The notes under the pieces: generated by a model
Database searches by the model: none
The model's input: the letters and a program-made list of their open reading frames with translations, nothing else
Told to the model about the DNA's origin: nothing
Shown here: piece by piece, positions 22,475 through 33,449 of the stretch
Numbering within the stretch: position 1 is the stretch's first letter
How the letters are laid out: each line of letters begins with the position of its first letter
Source of the DNA: Phialophora verrucosa
Taxonomy: Eukaryota > Ascomycota > Eurotiomycetes > Chaetothyriales > Herpotrichiellaceae
Reading direction: 5' to 3'
DNA length: 64,000 bases
NCBI GenBank assembly: GCA_002099365.1
Contig: MSED01000008.1
Coordinates: 558,001 to 622,000, forward strand
Position numbers and translations under genes: made by a program

Positions 22475-24430
22475 ATGCTGGGTGGGATCACAGCCATAGC
22501 AGCTCTCTTCGGGGCCCAGCTCGTGTGTGCCCAGTTTCCCCCGAAGCCTGAAAACGTGACGATTTTGAATTCCAAGTTCGGCGATGGCGTGTATATCTCG
22601 TACAAGGAGGTGAGTTGACCTGGTTGCTTTGTATCCATCTCGTCATCTCGCGTATCGACTCGATAATAACGCCCCATATACACGCAGCCCGGGATTTGCG
22701 AAACCACACCAGGGGTCAAGTCGTATGCAGGATACGTGCACCTGCCGGCGGGCACGCTGGGCGACCTGAACGAGGCGCAACCGTACCCGATCAACACGTT
22801 CTTCTGGTTCTTCGAGGCGCGCAAGGACCCCCTGAACGCGCCGCTCTCGATCTGGATGAATGGCGGGCCGGGCAGCTCGTCGCTGCTGGGCCTGTTTGAC
22901 GAGAACGGGCCGTGCATGGTCAACGCGGACTCGAATTCGACCCGGCTCAACCCTTGGTCGTGGAACAACGAGGTCAACATGCTGTACATCGACCAGCCCG
23001 TCCAGGTCGGCCTGTCGTACGACACGCTGCAGAACATCACGCACGACCTGCTCAGCGGGCACGTCGGCCTGCTCAACGCCACGGACCCGATCCCAGCGCA
23101 GAACGCGACGTTCCTCGTCGGCACGTATCCGAGCCAGCAGGCCAACGCAACGGCGTTCGGCAGCCTGAACGGGGCGCGCGCACTCTGGCACTTTGCGCAG
23201 ACCTGGTTTCAGGAGTTCCCCGGCTACCACCCGAACGACAGCCGCGTGTCCATCGCAACGGAGTCGTACGGGGGCAGGTACGGCCCCGCGTACGCGGCGT
23301 TCTTCGAGCAGCAAAACGAGAAGATCGCGAACGGCACGTGGACCGACGTGGCGGAAATGTACACCATCCACCTCGACACGCTGCTGATCATCAACGGCTG
23401 CATCGACCGCCAGGTCCAGTGGCCGTCGTACCCGCACATCGCGTACAACAACACGTACGGGATCCAGGCGGTCAACGCGACCGTGTACGCCCAGATGACC
23501 GAGGGCTACTACGGCGCGGGCGGGTGCCGCGACCAGATTGCGACGTGCCGCGCGCTCTCGCTCCAGTACGACGCGACGCAGCGCGGGCTCAACAGCTCGG
23601 TCAACGCCGTGTGCGAAGCCGCCGAGTCGTACTGCACGACGCACGTCCGCGACCTGTACACGCGCCTGTCGGGCCGCAACTACTACGACTTCGGCACGCA
23701 GGACCCGGACCCGATCCCGTCCAACTTCTACCTGGGGTACCTCAACCAGGCGCACGTGCAGCGCGCGCTGGGCGTCGGCCTCAACTTCACGCAGAGCAGC
23801 AGCGTCGTGGCCGCCGCGTTCCGCAGCATCGGCGACTACCCGCGGCCCGGCTGGCTCGAGGACCTGGAGTACCTCCTCGAGCGCGGCGTCAAGGTCACCC
23901 TCGTCTACGGCGACCGCGACTTCGCGTGCAACTGGATCGGCGGCGAGGCCGTCTCGCTGGCCGTCAACCACAGCGAGGCCGCCCGCTTCCATGAGGCCGG
24001 GTACGCCCCGATCCGCACCAACAGCTCTGGGTATGTCGGCGGCCAGGTGCGCCAGTACGGCAACTTCAGCTTCTCGCGCGTCTATGAGGCCGGCCACGAG
24101 GTGCCGGCGTACCAGCCCGAGACGGCGTATCGGATCTTCCACCGCACGCTGTTCAACCGCGACATCGCTACGGGGGAGGTCGACACGGCGCCTGCTGCAG
24201 CAAATGCCGCTGGGAAGACGTACAGCACGCCCACCACCGGGCCCAAGGACACGTGGGCCTTCAAGAACAAGGACCCGCCGGAGCCGCTGTGGGTGTGCTA
24301 TACCTGGGCCGTGGGCGATACTTGTACAGACGAGCAGCAAGAGGCGTTGGCAAACGGGACCGCGGTGGTGAGGGATTGGATCTATATGGATGCGAATAGT
24401 ACGAGCCTCTATCCGGGGATTTTCAGCTGA
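22475..24430 (+). CDS. Secreted serine carboxypeptidase, family S10
   Basis: Two exons, 22475-22609 and 22688-24430, with a 78-base intron, give 625 residues. The N terminus MLGGITAIAALFGAQLVCA is a signal peptide. The oxyanion region is WMNGGPGSSS, the nucleophile Ser is in ATESYGG (about 238), the Asp motif is YGDRDFACNWIGG (about 454) and the His is in EAGHEVPAY (about 515). So the triad is intact. Many N-glycosylation sites fit a secreted or vacuolar enzyme that removes C-terminal residues at acid pH. The second exon uses G or C at nearly every third codon position, unlike most neighbours, and this opens long spurious frames on the other strand. Confidence 0.95.
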
Positions 24431-25036
24431 TCTTTGCGAATGGGGATTGAGGGATTGAGGGACAACAGGAATTAGAAGTCGATATGTCCTGATAGTTTCG
24501 ACCGTCTCGTGAAGATATAATTACTGAGTAGACCCCATCGAGACGGAACAGGGGATGTGGGCGGGACGAATGAAAGAACCAACAAAAACGAGGGATATAG
24601 GAGTCGTTCAACACGCCAGTACGGGCAGTAGTCGTAGCCGCTGAGCCACGAGCACAATACGGAATCAAGTCGAGGGTTAGTCCACAGTGCATATTGTACA
24701 TTGCAGTCCACAGTACCGGCTCCCAGTCTATATGTATCCCATGGAGATCACATGGATAGGAGGATATCTTGTCTTGTCTTGCTCTTGTCATGTCTATCTT
24801 CACCGTCGGTCGCTCAGATACATGATCCGTACGTAGTGTACTTTCCAAGTGCAGAGGATGTGCAGTGTGTACCACGCCATCAATTTTTATTGTGTAAGTT
24901 CATTTTATCTAATGTATTACTTCGCTCTTCACTCATTGTTCTCTCCCCTTCATCTGATTCATCGCTCCCCCCATCGGCCCTCATCATCTCAATCATTGCT
25001 CAGACTTGACCCTCATCATCGACTCATATCTCTCAT
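24431..25036. other. 3' flanks of convergent genes
   Basis: AT-richer sequence lies between two convergent stops. No gene is seen; both polyadenylation regions should lie here. Confidence 0.5.
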
Positions 25037-26152
25037 TCACTCCTCGTCGTCCAACTCGTCATAATGCCGGTAAATCCCCATACTATACTCCTTCCGCCTG
25101 TCACTGGCCAAATACGCACTCACCTTCTCCAGGCCCTTGACGCGCTCATAGAGCCCCCACACGGCGTCATACATCCCTGTCCCCTTCAAGCGGCTAATAC
25201 ACCTGGGAAACGCAAAGCTCACCCCATCCAATGTCTGGAAGAGGACCAGGTCCGCGTACGTGAGCTTCCCACCATACAGATACTGGCCACCCCGCGACGC
25301 TGGGCCCTTGAGCACCCGCTCAAAATACCCCAAGAACTTAGGCAGCCTCACGGCACGATAGTCGGCCGCTTTCCGCTTGGCTTCCTCCTTCTGCTCCTCG
25401 TAGTAGGCCCCCGACGCGATCGGGTGGTGCGTGTCGTGCGCTTCGTTGGACAGGCCGTCCAGTGCCGTGAGCGCCAGGGCGTTGACGTGGTATAGGCCGA
25501 CCGGGTCGTCGGAAGGGTCGGGGACCAATCCGAGCCGCGGGCCCAGGTACGCGAGGATGTTGGGCGTCTGCGAGAAGAGGGCAGCACCATGTTGCAGGAT
25601 TGGAGGGGCGAGAGGCGGCGGGTTGGTCTCATTGCCGAGGTTCTGGTCGCTGATTTGGGAGAGCACCGCTTTGGCGCCCTGGTCTGTCGTGTTGCAAACG
25701 TCCGTGTAGGGTGTGCCGGTGGCTTCGAAGGCTAGGCGGATGTGTTCGCCTCGGCCGGGGATGCCGGGCCAGTAGATCAGGCGGTAGGAGTCGTCGGCCT
25801 GGTTCTCACCCTGCTTGTCCTTCCCGGAGATTGGTTCGGTGTGAGTCGCGGGGCCAGAGCCGTCGGTCTTTTGGCGCTTGGACGAGCGTGTTGATGTGGC
25901 CATTGCAATATGGACACCGGGGCACGCACGGTATGAATGTGAAGCTGTCAATGATGTCTTGGCTATAGGTATGCGTGGGCGTGGGCGTGAGCTGGAGCAG
26001 AAGCCGAACAAACTCGATGGGGGGAAGCTTGGAGTTTGAGCGAGAGCTGCGACAGATTTGTACTTTGAGATGTACCTCGGTGGCGGAATTGCTGGCCGGT
26101 TTGCGAGTGTGCCGATGGCCGACCTTAAAGTTAGCTGTCCTGCCAGTCTCAT
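25037..26152 (-). CDS. Glutathione S-transferase, possible mitochondrial presequence
   Basis: A single frame gives 371 residues from the ATG at 26152, or 288 from the ATG at 25903. The enzyme core begins after residue 120: LIYWPGIPGRGEHIRLAFE (thioredoxin-fold start with the Tyr), then PPILQHGAALFSQTPNILAYLG (glutathione-binding turn). The helical C-terminal domain has YLYGGKLTYADLVLFQTLDG. It joins glutathione to electrophiles. The first 83 residues contain no Asp or Glu but many Arg, Lys and Ser, which fits a mitochondrial import sequence; the internal ATG would give a cytosolic form. The gene is divergent from the lyase at 26,615. Confidence 0.88.
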   Translation of the reverse strand: MRLAGQLTLRSAIGTLANRPAIPPPRYISKYKSVAALAQTPSFPPSSLFGFCSSSRPRPRIPIAKTSLTASHSYRACPGVHIAMATSTRSSKRQKTDGSGPATHTEPISGKDKQGENQADDSYRLIYWPGIPGRGEHIRLAFEATGTPYTDVCNTTDQGAKAVLSQISDQNLGNETNPPPLAPPILQHGAALFSQTPNILAYLGPRLGLVPDPSDDPVGLYHVNALALTALDGLSNEAHDTHHPIASGAYYEEQKEEAKRKAADYRAVRLPKFLGYFERVLKGPASRGGQYLYGGKLTYADLVLFQTLDGVSFAFPRCISRLKGTGMYDAVWGLYERVKGLEKVSAYLASDRRKEYSMGIYRHYDELDDEE

Positions 26153-26614
26153 GAGCTTGAGTTACGAGTACGAGACAGAGAGAGGTTGACGTGACAGGTC
26201 TACGGGAGTATTCGTAGTGCTAGAGATGCTGTATCCGATGACGGAGTTAATTTACGTCATCTCCGAGCCCGGAACGGAATAAGTGTTTATCCGGGATATT
26301 CCACACTTGCCGACTCTCGACAACTCCTCGTGTCCGTACCGAGTACCTGTCAGTGACTGGCCTCACTCCCACCTCTCCCCGGTGATGACCTCATCCACTC
26401 ATATAAGAGCGCTGATCTGCTCTGCTCTGCCGGCTCAGGCACCAAAGGGCCTGGTGCCTACTCGTAGTGTGCCTAGGCATCCCACGCATCTCACGCGACC
26501 AAGCAACCTTGGTAAGAAGCTTCTTGGCCCATGAGTACTTGTTGGAAAGACAGTCTCAGCAGCCCGTGATATACCGTTGCTGCATCATTCGTGAGAAGGA
26601 GACAAGGCTTAGAG
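26153..26614. promoter_or_regulatory. Divergent promoter of GST and lyase, with TATA box
   Basis: CATATAAG at 26400-26407 lies 208 bases before the lyase start and is a fair TATA box for it. The 462 bases serve both genes. Confidence 0.4.
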
Positions 26615-28021
26615 ATGACGTCCGTGCAAGACTCTCTTATCTTCGGCAACATCCTCTCCACGCGCGAGTCGGCGGCCATCTGGTCCGACAAGACCCGCAC
26701 GCAATGCTACTTGGCGTTCGAGGGCGCGTTGGCCAAAGCCCAAGCCCGGCTGGGCATCATCCCGCAAAAGGCAGCCGACGAAATCATCGCCTTCTGCCTG
26801 AACATCCGGAACGTGGATCTCGACGAGCTGCGCCGGCAGACCGAACTCGTCGGCTACCCGGTCCTAGGCGTGGTCCAGCAACTGGTCCGGCACGTCAACG
26901 GGGTGGAACCGGGGCTGGGCGAATGGGCGCACTGGGGCGCCACGACGCAGGACGTCACCGACACGGCGACCGTGATCCAGCTGTGGGACACGCTGAGTCT
27001 GTTCGAGAAGCAGCTTGACGAGATCGTGGCGTCGCTGCGCGCCCTGGCCGACACGCACAAGGCCACGCCCATGGCCGCGCGCTCGAACCTGCAGCACGCG
27101 GTGCCCATGTCGTTTGGGTTCAAACTCGCGAGGGTGCTGGCCACGTTTCTGCGGCATCGGGACCGGTTGAAGGACGTGGAGACGCGGTTGACCGTGCTGG
27201 AGTTCTCGGGCGCCGCGGGCACTTTGGCGACGGTGCCGCCCAATGAGGAGGCGCCGCTTCTGGGCCTGGAGTGTCAGCGGGAGTTGGCCAAGGATTTGAA
27301 CCTCAAGGTCCCAGAGATTGCTTGGCACACGGAGCGCGATCGCTTTGCCGAGTTCGGGTCCCTGTGCGCCATGCTGACGAGCACGTGTGCCAAGTTCGCC
27401 CTGGACGTGAAGCTGATGACCCAGACCGAGGTGGCTGAGGTGTCGGAGCCGTATGTGCCGCATCGGGGCTCGAGCAGCACGATGCCGCAGAAGCGGAACC
27501 CCATCTCGTGCGCGTACATCAGTGCCATGGCCGCGACTGTAAGGCAGCTGAGCACCAGTCTCTTCGAGGCCATGGTTGGGGACCACGAGAGGAGCACAGG
27601 GCCCTGGGAGATGGAGTGGATTGTGCTGCCGCAGATCTCGACGCTGACTCACGCATCGTTGAAGCAGACCGCCGAGCTTATCGCTGGGTTGGAAGTCCAC
27701 GAGGACGCAATGAAGAAGAATCTCGACATCTCAAAAGGCGGGATCGTGAGTGAAGCGGTGATGATGGGCCTGGGTCGGACACTCGGCCGGCAGTATGCCC
27801 ATGACGTGGTGTATGATCTGTGTCGGAAGTCGCAGGTTGAACAACGAGAGTTGCTGGACCTGCTCTGCGAGCAAGAGGAGATCAGCAAGAAGATGACAAG
27901 GGACGAACTGGCTAAATTGTGCGATCCGGCGAACTACCTAGGATACAGCGAAGCCATGGTTCGGAAGGTTTTGAAGCTGGCGGACGAGCCTCGAAAGGAT
28001 CGGCGAGCGAGTCTCGTCTGA
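26615..28021 (+). CDS. Fumarase-superfamily lyase, PcaB/adenylosuccinate-lyase type
   Basis: An intronless frame of 468 residues. The ATG at 26615 (MTSVQDSLIFG) was chosen; the frame is open a little upstream but without an ATG. HWGATTQDVTDTA near residue 110 and GSSSTMPQKRNPISC near 285 are superfamily signatures. The second is closer to bacterial 3-carboxy-cis,cis-muconate cycloisomerase (PcaB) than to PurB. The C-terminal helical domain (EEISKKMTRDELAKLCDP, then NYLGYSEAMV) is the ADSL-C type. It is expected to be a homotetramer doing beta-elimination or lactonisation. Substrate is open: fungi normally use unrelated enzymes for carboxymuconate, so a non-housekeeping role or transfer from bacteria is possible. 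Confidence 0.9.
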   Translation: MTSVQDSLIFGNILSTRESAAIWSDKTRTQCYLAFEGALAKAQARLGIIPQKAADEIIAFCLNIRNVDLDELRRQTELVGYPVLGVVQQLVRHVNGVEPGLGEWAHWGATTQDVTDTATVIQLWDTLSLFEKQLDEIVASLRALADTHKATPMAARSNLQHAVPMSFGFKLARVLATFLRHRDRLKDVETRLTVLEFSGAAGTLATVPPNEEAPLLGLECQRELAKDLNLKVPEIAWHTERDRFAEFGSLCAMLTSTCAKFALDVKLMTQTEVAEVSEPYVPHRGSSSTMPQKRNPISCAYISAMAATVRQLSTSLFEAMVGDHERSTGPWEMEWIVLPQISTLTHASLKQTAELIAGLEVHEDAMKKNLDISKGGIVSEAVMMGLGRTLGRQYAHDVVYDLCRKSQVEQRELLDLLCEQEEISKKMTRDELAKLCDPANYLGYSEAMVRKVLKLADEPRKDRRASLV

Positions 28022-28400
28022 AGTACGTGAGCGAGTTGCGAGTACTCGTAGAATGGACCTATTCTGTGGAGGCTCAGCGGGTGCTATTAAACCAATGAGA
28101 TGACCCGACTAATCAGAGTAGGGGGGTCGCAGAGCTCGCCATTGGTATTCGCTCCCATTACTTGAACCATGCTCATGAGATCAACAAGCGGTGCTTTATT
28201 ATTAAGAGGTATTGGGATAGGTTCGGGGCAAATTGGGACATTCCAGTGATGCCATTCTTTGCAACTCCAAACGTCAAACGTTGGCGATGCCGGCAATATC
28301 GCGGGTACTAGGACGGTTGGACACAATCAGACGATCGTTAAAAGGCTAATTCAATGCAGGAACCCCTGTCTCATATCTCACTGCCAAACAGCTATTGGCT
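28022..28400. other. 3' flanks of convergent genes
   Basis: The lyase and the secreted protein end toward each other here. Nothing else is seen. Confidence 0.5.
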
Positions 28401-29821
28401 CTAGAAGCCGAGTGCCTGGTTGAATGCATCAGCCGCCGCTTGGCCTGTCTCACCCTGTGCTGCAGTCGCTCCCTGGTTGCATGCGTCGATAGCCTCCTGA
28501 GATGCGTTGCATTTTGATCCGAGTTGTTGGCCTGCAAACCATTAATGTTAGCAACGACTACAGGGCGCGCAATTCAGCGAGAAGAAACTCACAGACAAAG
28601 TCAGTGATGACCTTGATGTTCAGCGCCGAGCCGTGCGTGAAAGTCGACTCGTCGGCAGGTGCGAAAGAGGCCTCTTTCCGGCCATCTAGGTTGTCCGCGA
28701 AGATGATAGTAGGGTTGTCACAAGATCCCAGGTCCAGATCGGAGGACTCGTTGCCTGCCTCATTACCCGAGTCAGCAGCTGCAGTCTCCGTCGCGGTTGC
28801 GGCTGCGGTGCTCGTAGTCACAGCTTCTTCCGTCTCCGTCGCGTCTGCGGCCGGGGCGCTCGTAGCTACAGCTTCTGCTGTCTTCGTGACTGTCGCAGCT
28901 ACTGTCGTACTGACGTCTTCGGCGGCGGAGCTGGTGTTTGCAGCTGCGGCAGATGCATCCGGGTCGGCGGTACACTCTGCTGCCGCTGCGTTATCGCCCG
29001 TGGCCGAGGCAGCAACGGCGGCGTTCACTTCGTCTTCGCTGGCATCTTCAACAAGCAGGTTCTGGGTGAAGATGCAGCCGATGGGATCATCGGCTACATC
29101 ACAGGTGTTGCCTGCGCCAGTGGGATCGCCGATCTCACCAGGAGCAAAAGTCCCGGACTGCAGGGCATCCAGTGGGTTGCCGCCGACGTTGGCAATTTGG
29201 ACGGCAAGTGCCAAGGCGATATCCTTGTTGATGCTGGCGGCATTGTCAGAAGCTGGGTCCTGGTGCTGCGAGATGGCAGCAATCTCGGGATTGACGGGGG
29301 TGATTGACGTGCAAGCAACTGATGCCTGCCCAACGGCACCAGTGTTCCGTTCAAGCGCGCGATACTGTGAGTCTTTCATTAGCATACACCGATCCCCGCG
29401 AATCCACTACATGGTTTCATCAGCAAGGGCACGGAGCACTCACGATCAAGGCAGCTGTCATGCCGTCAACGTCGCCGTTGGCTTTGGCGTTGGTGAAGGC
29501 TTGATCGGCAGTGGCTTGTTGAAGACAGTCGGTGTCCGTGATGTCTCCCTGGCCAGCCGAAGCAGCGGCATTGCCGAGAAGTCCAAAGACGGCGTCCACA
29601 ATGTTGTCCGGGTTGTCCAACTTCAGGTTGGTGTTGACAATGGTAATAAATTTTTCATGCGAGTGCTCCTGAGGCACTTCACGCCGACCGAGTTTTGTAT
29701 TCCACACGGCGGAACGGCTGTTCGTGTCGCCGCCGCTGCGCCTGATATGTAGGTTGGCTGGTCGGGCTGCCGCTAGGTCGATGCCTGCTGCGAGAAGAGA
29801 GATGCAAATGACTGGCTTCAT
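28401..29821 (-). CDS. Secreted Ala/Thr-rich protein of unknown function
   Basis: Three exons, 29821-29444, 29364-28593 and 28531-28401, all GT/AG and in phase, give 426 residues. MKPVICISLLAAGIDLAAA is a signal peptide. The N-terminal domain has two Cys and repeated NPDNIVD-like helices. A low-complexity Ala/Thr/Ser/Glu region follows (TATETAAADSG and similar). The C-terminal domain begins GSCDNPTIIFADNLDGR and ends with CNASQEAIDACNQG and AAADAFNQALGF. This C-terminal pattern recurs in secreted proteins of filamentous ascomycetes with no known function; that is from memory. Many O-glycosylation sites suggest the cell wall. The 416-codon open frame on the opposite strand is a shadow of the biased composition. 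Confidence 0.8.
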
Positions 29822-31088
29822 GTTGTAAATGCGGGCGTATGCTGGTGTCGATGCTGATGCGAATGCTATCGTTAAATCCGTAAAGAGCGTGGAATGGCTG
29901 ATGCAATCATGCGGAATGGATTTAGTAACACAAGATTGGCCCAGGCCAGATCAGTTCTCCAGGAACTGATAGAATTGAAGGGGAAGGGGTTGACTGAACG
30001 AAGGATCACAATCGAGCTGAATCAACAGGCTGAGGAAATGAACATGCTAGGCGGGACAAATTCAAAGCATATATACTTTCCCGGTCCCCAACCGCGAGGC
30101 CTGTGGAGGCGATTCCGGAATAGAGATCCCGACGGCAGCCTCGTCACTGTTTCGAAGTGTCCATGCTCTGCTTTGGGACAGGAGATCTGCAGACTCTCTG
30201 CCGCCTTGGCCATGATGGGAATTCCTAAAAGAGTTGACGGTAGTCTGATTGAGAGTGCTTCATGTGATTGTCTCTATTGCCGCCATAGGCCAGCACACGT
30301 TAGGCGAAGATCTGAAGCTTCGGATCTGTAAACTACCGGCGCTGGCACGTCATCGAACGGTCAGGCTCCTTGAGAAGCTGTCAGAAATCGGGCTTCAAGC
30401 CATTTTCTGGGGGTGCAGATCAAGAGGGAGGACGGGAGGGGGGAGCGGGCTGAGATTGGCTTGTTGTGTGAAGGGGTGGACGACGGTTGAAGCTGTGTCA
30501 GGTTCCAGTGTCCGGCTTCATAGTGCCGCATCTGGGGTCTCGGACCGTTGACGGCTGAAACAGCCTTGGAGGAGACACCAGGTAACCGGCTGAACACTGG
30601 CTAATAGAGGGAGCTCTGTGCTCCGGTCGTCGAAGAGTTTACAAGTTGCATCTTAGCAGCACGAGGCATGCGAAGAAGTAAATCTCCGTGATCGTGGTCG
30701 TCGAATCTGTGTTGAGAAAACAAACGCAGGAAATGGGGCGGCGCAGGCTACGGTGGAGCATACCAGCCGCCAAGTGCGTACCAATCCGGCGGTCCATTGG
30801 AACCACATTGTCCATAGTGATAAAAGATTCGAGATTCGCTGTATCGCTACATGCAGTTCTCTTCTGCCCAGGCCGCCCTGTACGATCTCGCTGTCTCACG
30901 AGGAGAATGCCGGGAGTCACCTCCATCGCTGCATCGATACGACGACCCGACCGAGAGCCCTAGCGCCATCCGAACCCGCTGGTCGTCAAGATCATCCAGA
31001 AGTCAATCGTGCTAGTCATTACCAGTAAATACACAGATAGGTAGCGCCGCCCGTGGTGCCACGTGCGGGTCGACACGAAGCCTAAGCA
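29822..31088. other. Intergenic 1.3 kb, no supported gene
   Basis: A 145-codon frame with ATG at 29894 overlaps the promoter of the secreted protein and lacks coding features. A purine-rich stretch lies at about 30420-30450. Nothing else is recognised. Confidence 0.5.
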
Positions 31089-33449
31089 TTACCTGCCCCC
31101 TGCTCCCATTCGTGCAATGCCTTCCATTATCCTCCCTCCGTACCCGGTCGCTTTGCTTGACGGCGCCTTCAAACCCGATCCAGGGGCCGGAATTCCAGAA
31201 TACTTTCCAGCGGTTGGTTTCTGTAGCATACTCACGGGTCGAGGTCGTCCCGGCAAGCCGGATCTGGGATCTGCACCGTTTAAGCTATTCCGAGACTTGT
31301 GTGGACTGGCCACTGCTGACGCAGAGTTCGGTCTTCCATTCCCATCTTCACTTCGAGGCGGACTGACCGGCTGTTGAGGCTGCTGAATGGCGCGCTGCTC
31401 CTCTTGTTGGGCACTTATTGTGAGGAACAAGTCGACCTGGGCCACCAGATCGCCTTTCTCGACCCGTTCTTGTTCGATCTCCTTGCGCAATGACTCGGTC
31501 TCCGAGGTAAGCGAATCGACTTGGCTACGGAGCCCTGCCGTTTCGGCCTCCAACATCTTCTTCACAGCGCTGTTCTCCTCATTCCACCGTCGAAGTTCTT
31601 CAATCTGGCCTTCCATTTTGTGCATTGCTTCACTTTGGCCGGGGAGAACTCCACTCATTGTTGCTTCCTTCTCCGTCTGCAGTCTGAGGACTTCATCCTG
31701 GGACGCCTTCAGGTCGGCCCGAAGCTGCTCCACCTGCTTGATCCACCGCTTCTCGTAACTCACTTTGAGATCCGCCACTTTACGTTCATGTTTGCCTTTG
31801 TATAGTGTATGCAATTCGCGAGCCACTTTTTCGGTGGCGTCCTTGACCGCGAAATCAATGTCAGCACTCATGCCGGGAGTTGCGGGGCCATCAGGCCTTT
31901 CTGGGCTGACCGCGCACTTGACACGCTCTGAGCGAAGGGTATCGAGGGAAGCTTGTAATTCAAGGATCCGCACTTCATGTTCCTCCGTCTTCCGTTCTGC
32001 CTCTTCAGCCTGCTTTCGGAGTTTTTCCTTTTCGCGCTCTTCGAGAAAGATGTTCTGTTTGACCTCCCTAAGGACCTCCTCCATCTCTCGAGTCCGGCGC
32101 TCCAAGTCCTCCTTTGCATGCTCTAGCCCCTCTCGAGTGGCTCGCTCGTTGCGAAGTTCCTCGCTTGTCTTGCCCACCCGCACTTCAGCATCTGTGACAG
32201 CGCGCTTCAAGGCCATAACTTCAGCCTCCTTTCCGGACAGAGTCGCTTCGAGACCTGAGATTCGTGACTGCAGCTCCGACCGGAGCGTCTCCAGCTCTCG
32301 GGGCGTAATAGTGGGGATGGAGCGTGGAGTCGCCATAGGTTCGAGGTCAATATCCAACAAATCCATGCCCAGGCCTGATGCAGCACCGTACATACTATGT
32401 CTCTGACCAGCCGGCGTCGATGGTACGGTTCTTTCCCCAAACAGAGCTTGATGTTGCTTCTGTGGCGAGCGGCCTGAAGCTCGTTCGCGATCTACCGAAG
32501 CTTGTGATCGATGTAGAGGACTAGGGTTGACTTTGATGGGAAATCCTCCTCTGCCAGAAGGACTTCTTCTTATTGGGCGAGATGCAGAAGTCGGTGGAGG
32601 GATCACGATATTTGTCTGACCGGTAAAGTTTAAAAGGTCGGTCGGCGAGTCGTTGAAATTGGTGTTTCTTCGAGGGGTTGCCTCGTCCTCCTCATTCGAC
32701 GACGTACTCCGCCTTGACATCGAAAGCAGCCGCAAGGGACGTTGAGCAGTGCCGGGAGTGCTGGTGACGACGGAAGTCCTCAATTGCTTCGAAGGGGACC
32801 ACCCCTCTTGTTGCGCCTTGGCCGGGGAGTTTCTCAGGTTCGCGAATCTCGTCATGTCTGTATGGATGGCAGAAATGGTGCTCAGATCGCCAACCGTATC
32901 GTCATGGGCTGTCCTGTCCTCCAGGTTTCTGCTCACCGTTGAGCTATCTGCTTCCCCCTTAATGTCGTTGTCGCGATCGGGCGACGCAGAATACCCGTCA
33001 TCGAGCGCATGGTGCACGATTGACTCGTTCAAAATGTCATCTTCCATGTCTGGCTCCTTCTGCATGGTGTCAATCGCGCGCGTCAGGCCTTCATTGAATC
33101 GGACAGTTGGCTCAGCAGGAGAGGCAGGAGGAGAGCTTTCAAGTGTGACTTCGTCCTGCAGGCGGTATTTTATGGGGGAGAGAGGCTTTCTCGGACTCGA
33201 TGGCGGGCCGTTCTGCGCAGAAGGGGAAACAGGACGGTTCGACGTATTCCGCAGGACACTGGGGGTATCCATGGGCGCGGGTTGGGCGACGACCGCCCCC
33301 GACATGTTGACGGGTGATGTAATAGCTTCTAGTGTAGGCTTCTGGAAAAAGTCGAGCTTGGTCGGGGAGGGAGATGATCGGGAGTTCTGCTTGGCGGGCG
33401 ACAGTGAAGACAGTGGCTCAGGCATCGTGTCGGTGAGGGACATAGTCAT
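31089..33449 (-). CDS. Spindle-pole-body-type coiled-coil protein, Cut12/SnaD-like
   Basis: A single frame of 786 residues from the ATG at 33449 (MTMSLTDTMPEPLSS); the frame is open upstream but without an ATG. The N-terminal half is disordered and rich in SP/TP sites (SPSPTKLDFF, SPRKPLSPIKY), so it is a likely CDK/MAPK target. Near the middle is LLNFTGQTNIVIPPP, then ITPRELETLRSELQ starts a long coiled coil of about 330 residues with a break. The tail is basic and ends ARMGAGGR. This order matches fungal spindle-pole-body-associated proteins of the Cut12/SnaD kind, which anchor mitotic regulators. The family name rests on memory of the LNFTGQTN segment and the layout. Confidence 0.7.
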   Translation of the reverse strand: MTMSLTDTMPEPLSSLSPAKQNSRSSPSPTKLDFFQKPTLEAITSPVNMSGAVVAQPAPMDTPSVLRNTSNRPVSPSAQNGPPSSPRKPLSPIKYRLQDEVTLESSPPASPAEPTVRFNEGLTRAIDTMQKEPDMEDDILNESIVHHALDDGYSASPDRDNDIKGEADSSTVSRNLEDRTAHDDTVGDLSTISAIHTDMTRFANLRNSPAKAQQEGWSPSKQLRTSVVTSTPGTAQRPLRLLSMSRRSTSSNEEDEATPRRNTNFNDSPTDLLNFTGQTNIVIPPPTSASRPIRRSPSGRGGFPIKVNPSPLHRSQASVDRERASGRSPQKQHQALFGERTVPSTPAGQRHSMYGAASGLGMDLLDIDLEPMATPRSIPTITPRELETLRSELQSRISGLEATLSGKEAEVMALKRAVTDAEVRVGKTSEELRNERATREGLEHAKEDLERRTREMEEVLREVKQNIFLEEREKEKLRKQAEEAERKTEEHEVRILELQASLDTLRSERVKCAVSPERPDGPATPGMSADIDFAVKDATEKVARELHTLYKGKHERKVADLKVSYEKRWIKQVEQLRADLKASQDEVLRLQTEKEATMSGVLPGQSEAMHKMEGQIEELRRWNEENSAVKKMLEAETAGLRSQVDSLTSETESLRKEIEQERVEKGDLVAQVDLFLTISAQQEEQRAIQQPQQPVSPPRSEDGNGRPNSASAVASPHKSRNSLNGADPRSGLPGRPRPVSMLQKPTAGKYSGIPAPGSGLKAPSSKATGYGGRIMEGIARMGAGGR

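Noticed and set aside
22643..24340. 565-codon frame on the minus strand across the carboxypeptidase
   Set aside because: It is produced by the G/C-ending codons of the real gene; its Arg/Val/Asp-rich translation has no domain.
28502..29752. 416-codon plus-strand frame opposite the secreted Ala/Thr-rich protein
   Set aside because: It mirrors the Ala/Thr/Ser-biased sense strand; the sense gene has a signal peptide and good splice sites.
29894..30331. 145-codon plus-strand frame starting with ATG
   Set aside because: It lies in the promoter of the gene at 29821 and shows no domain, signal or coding bias.
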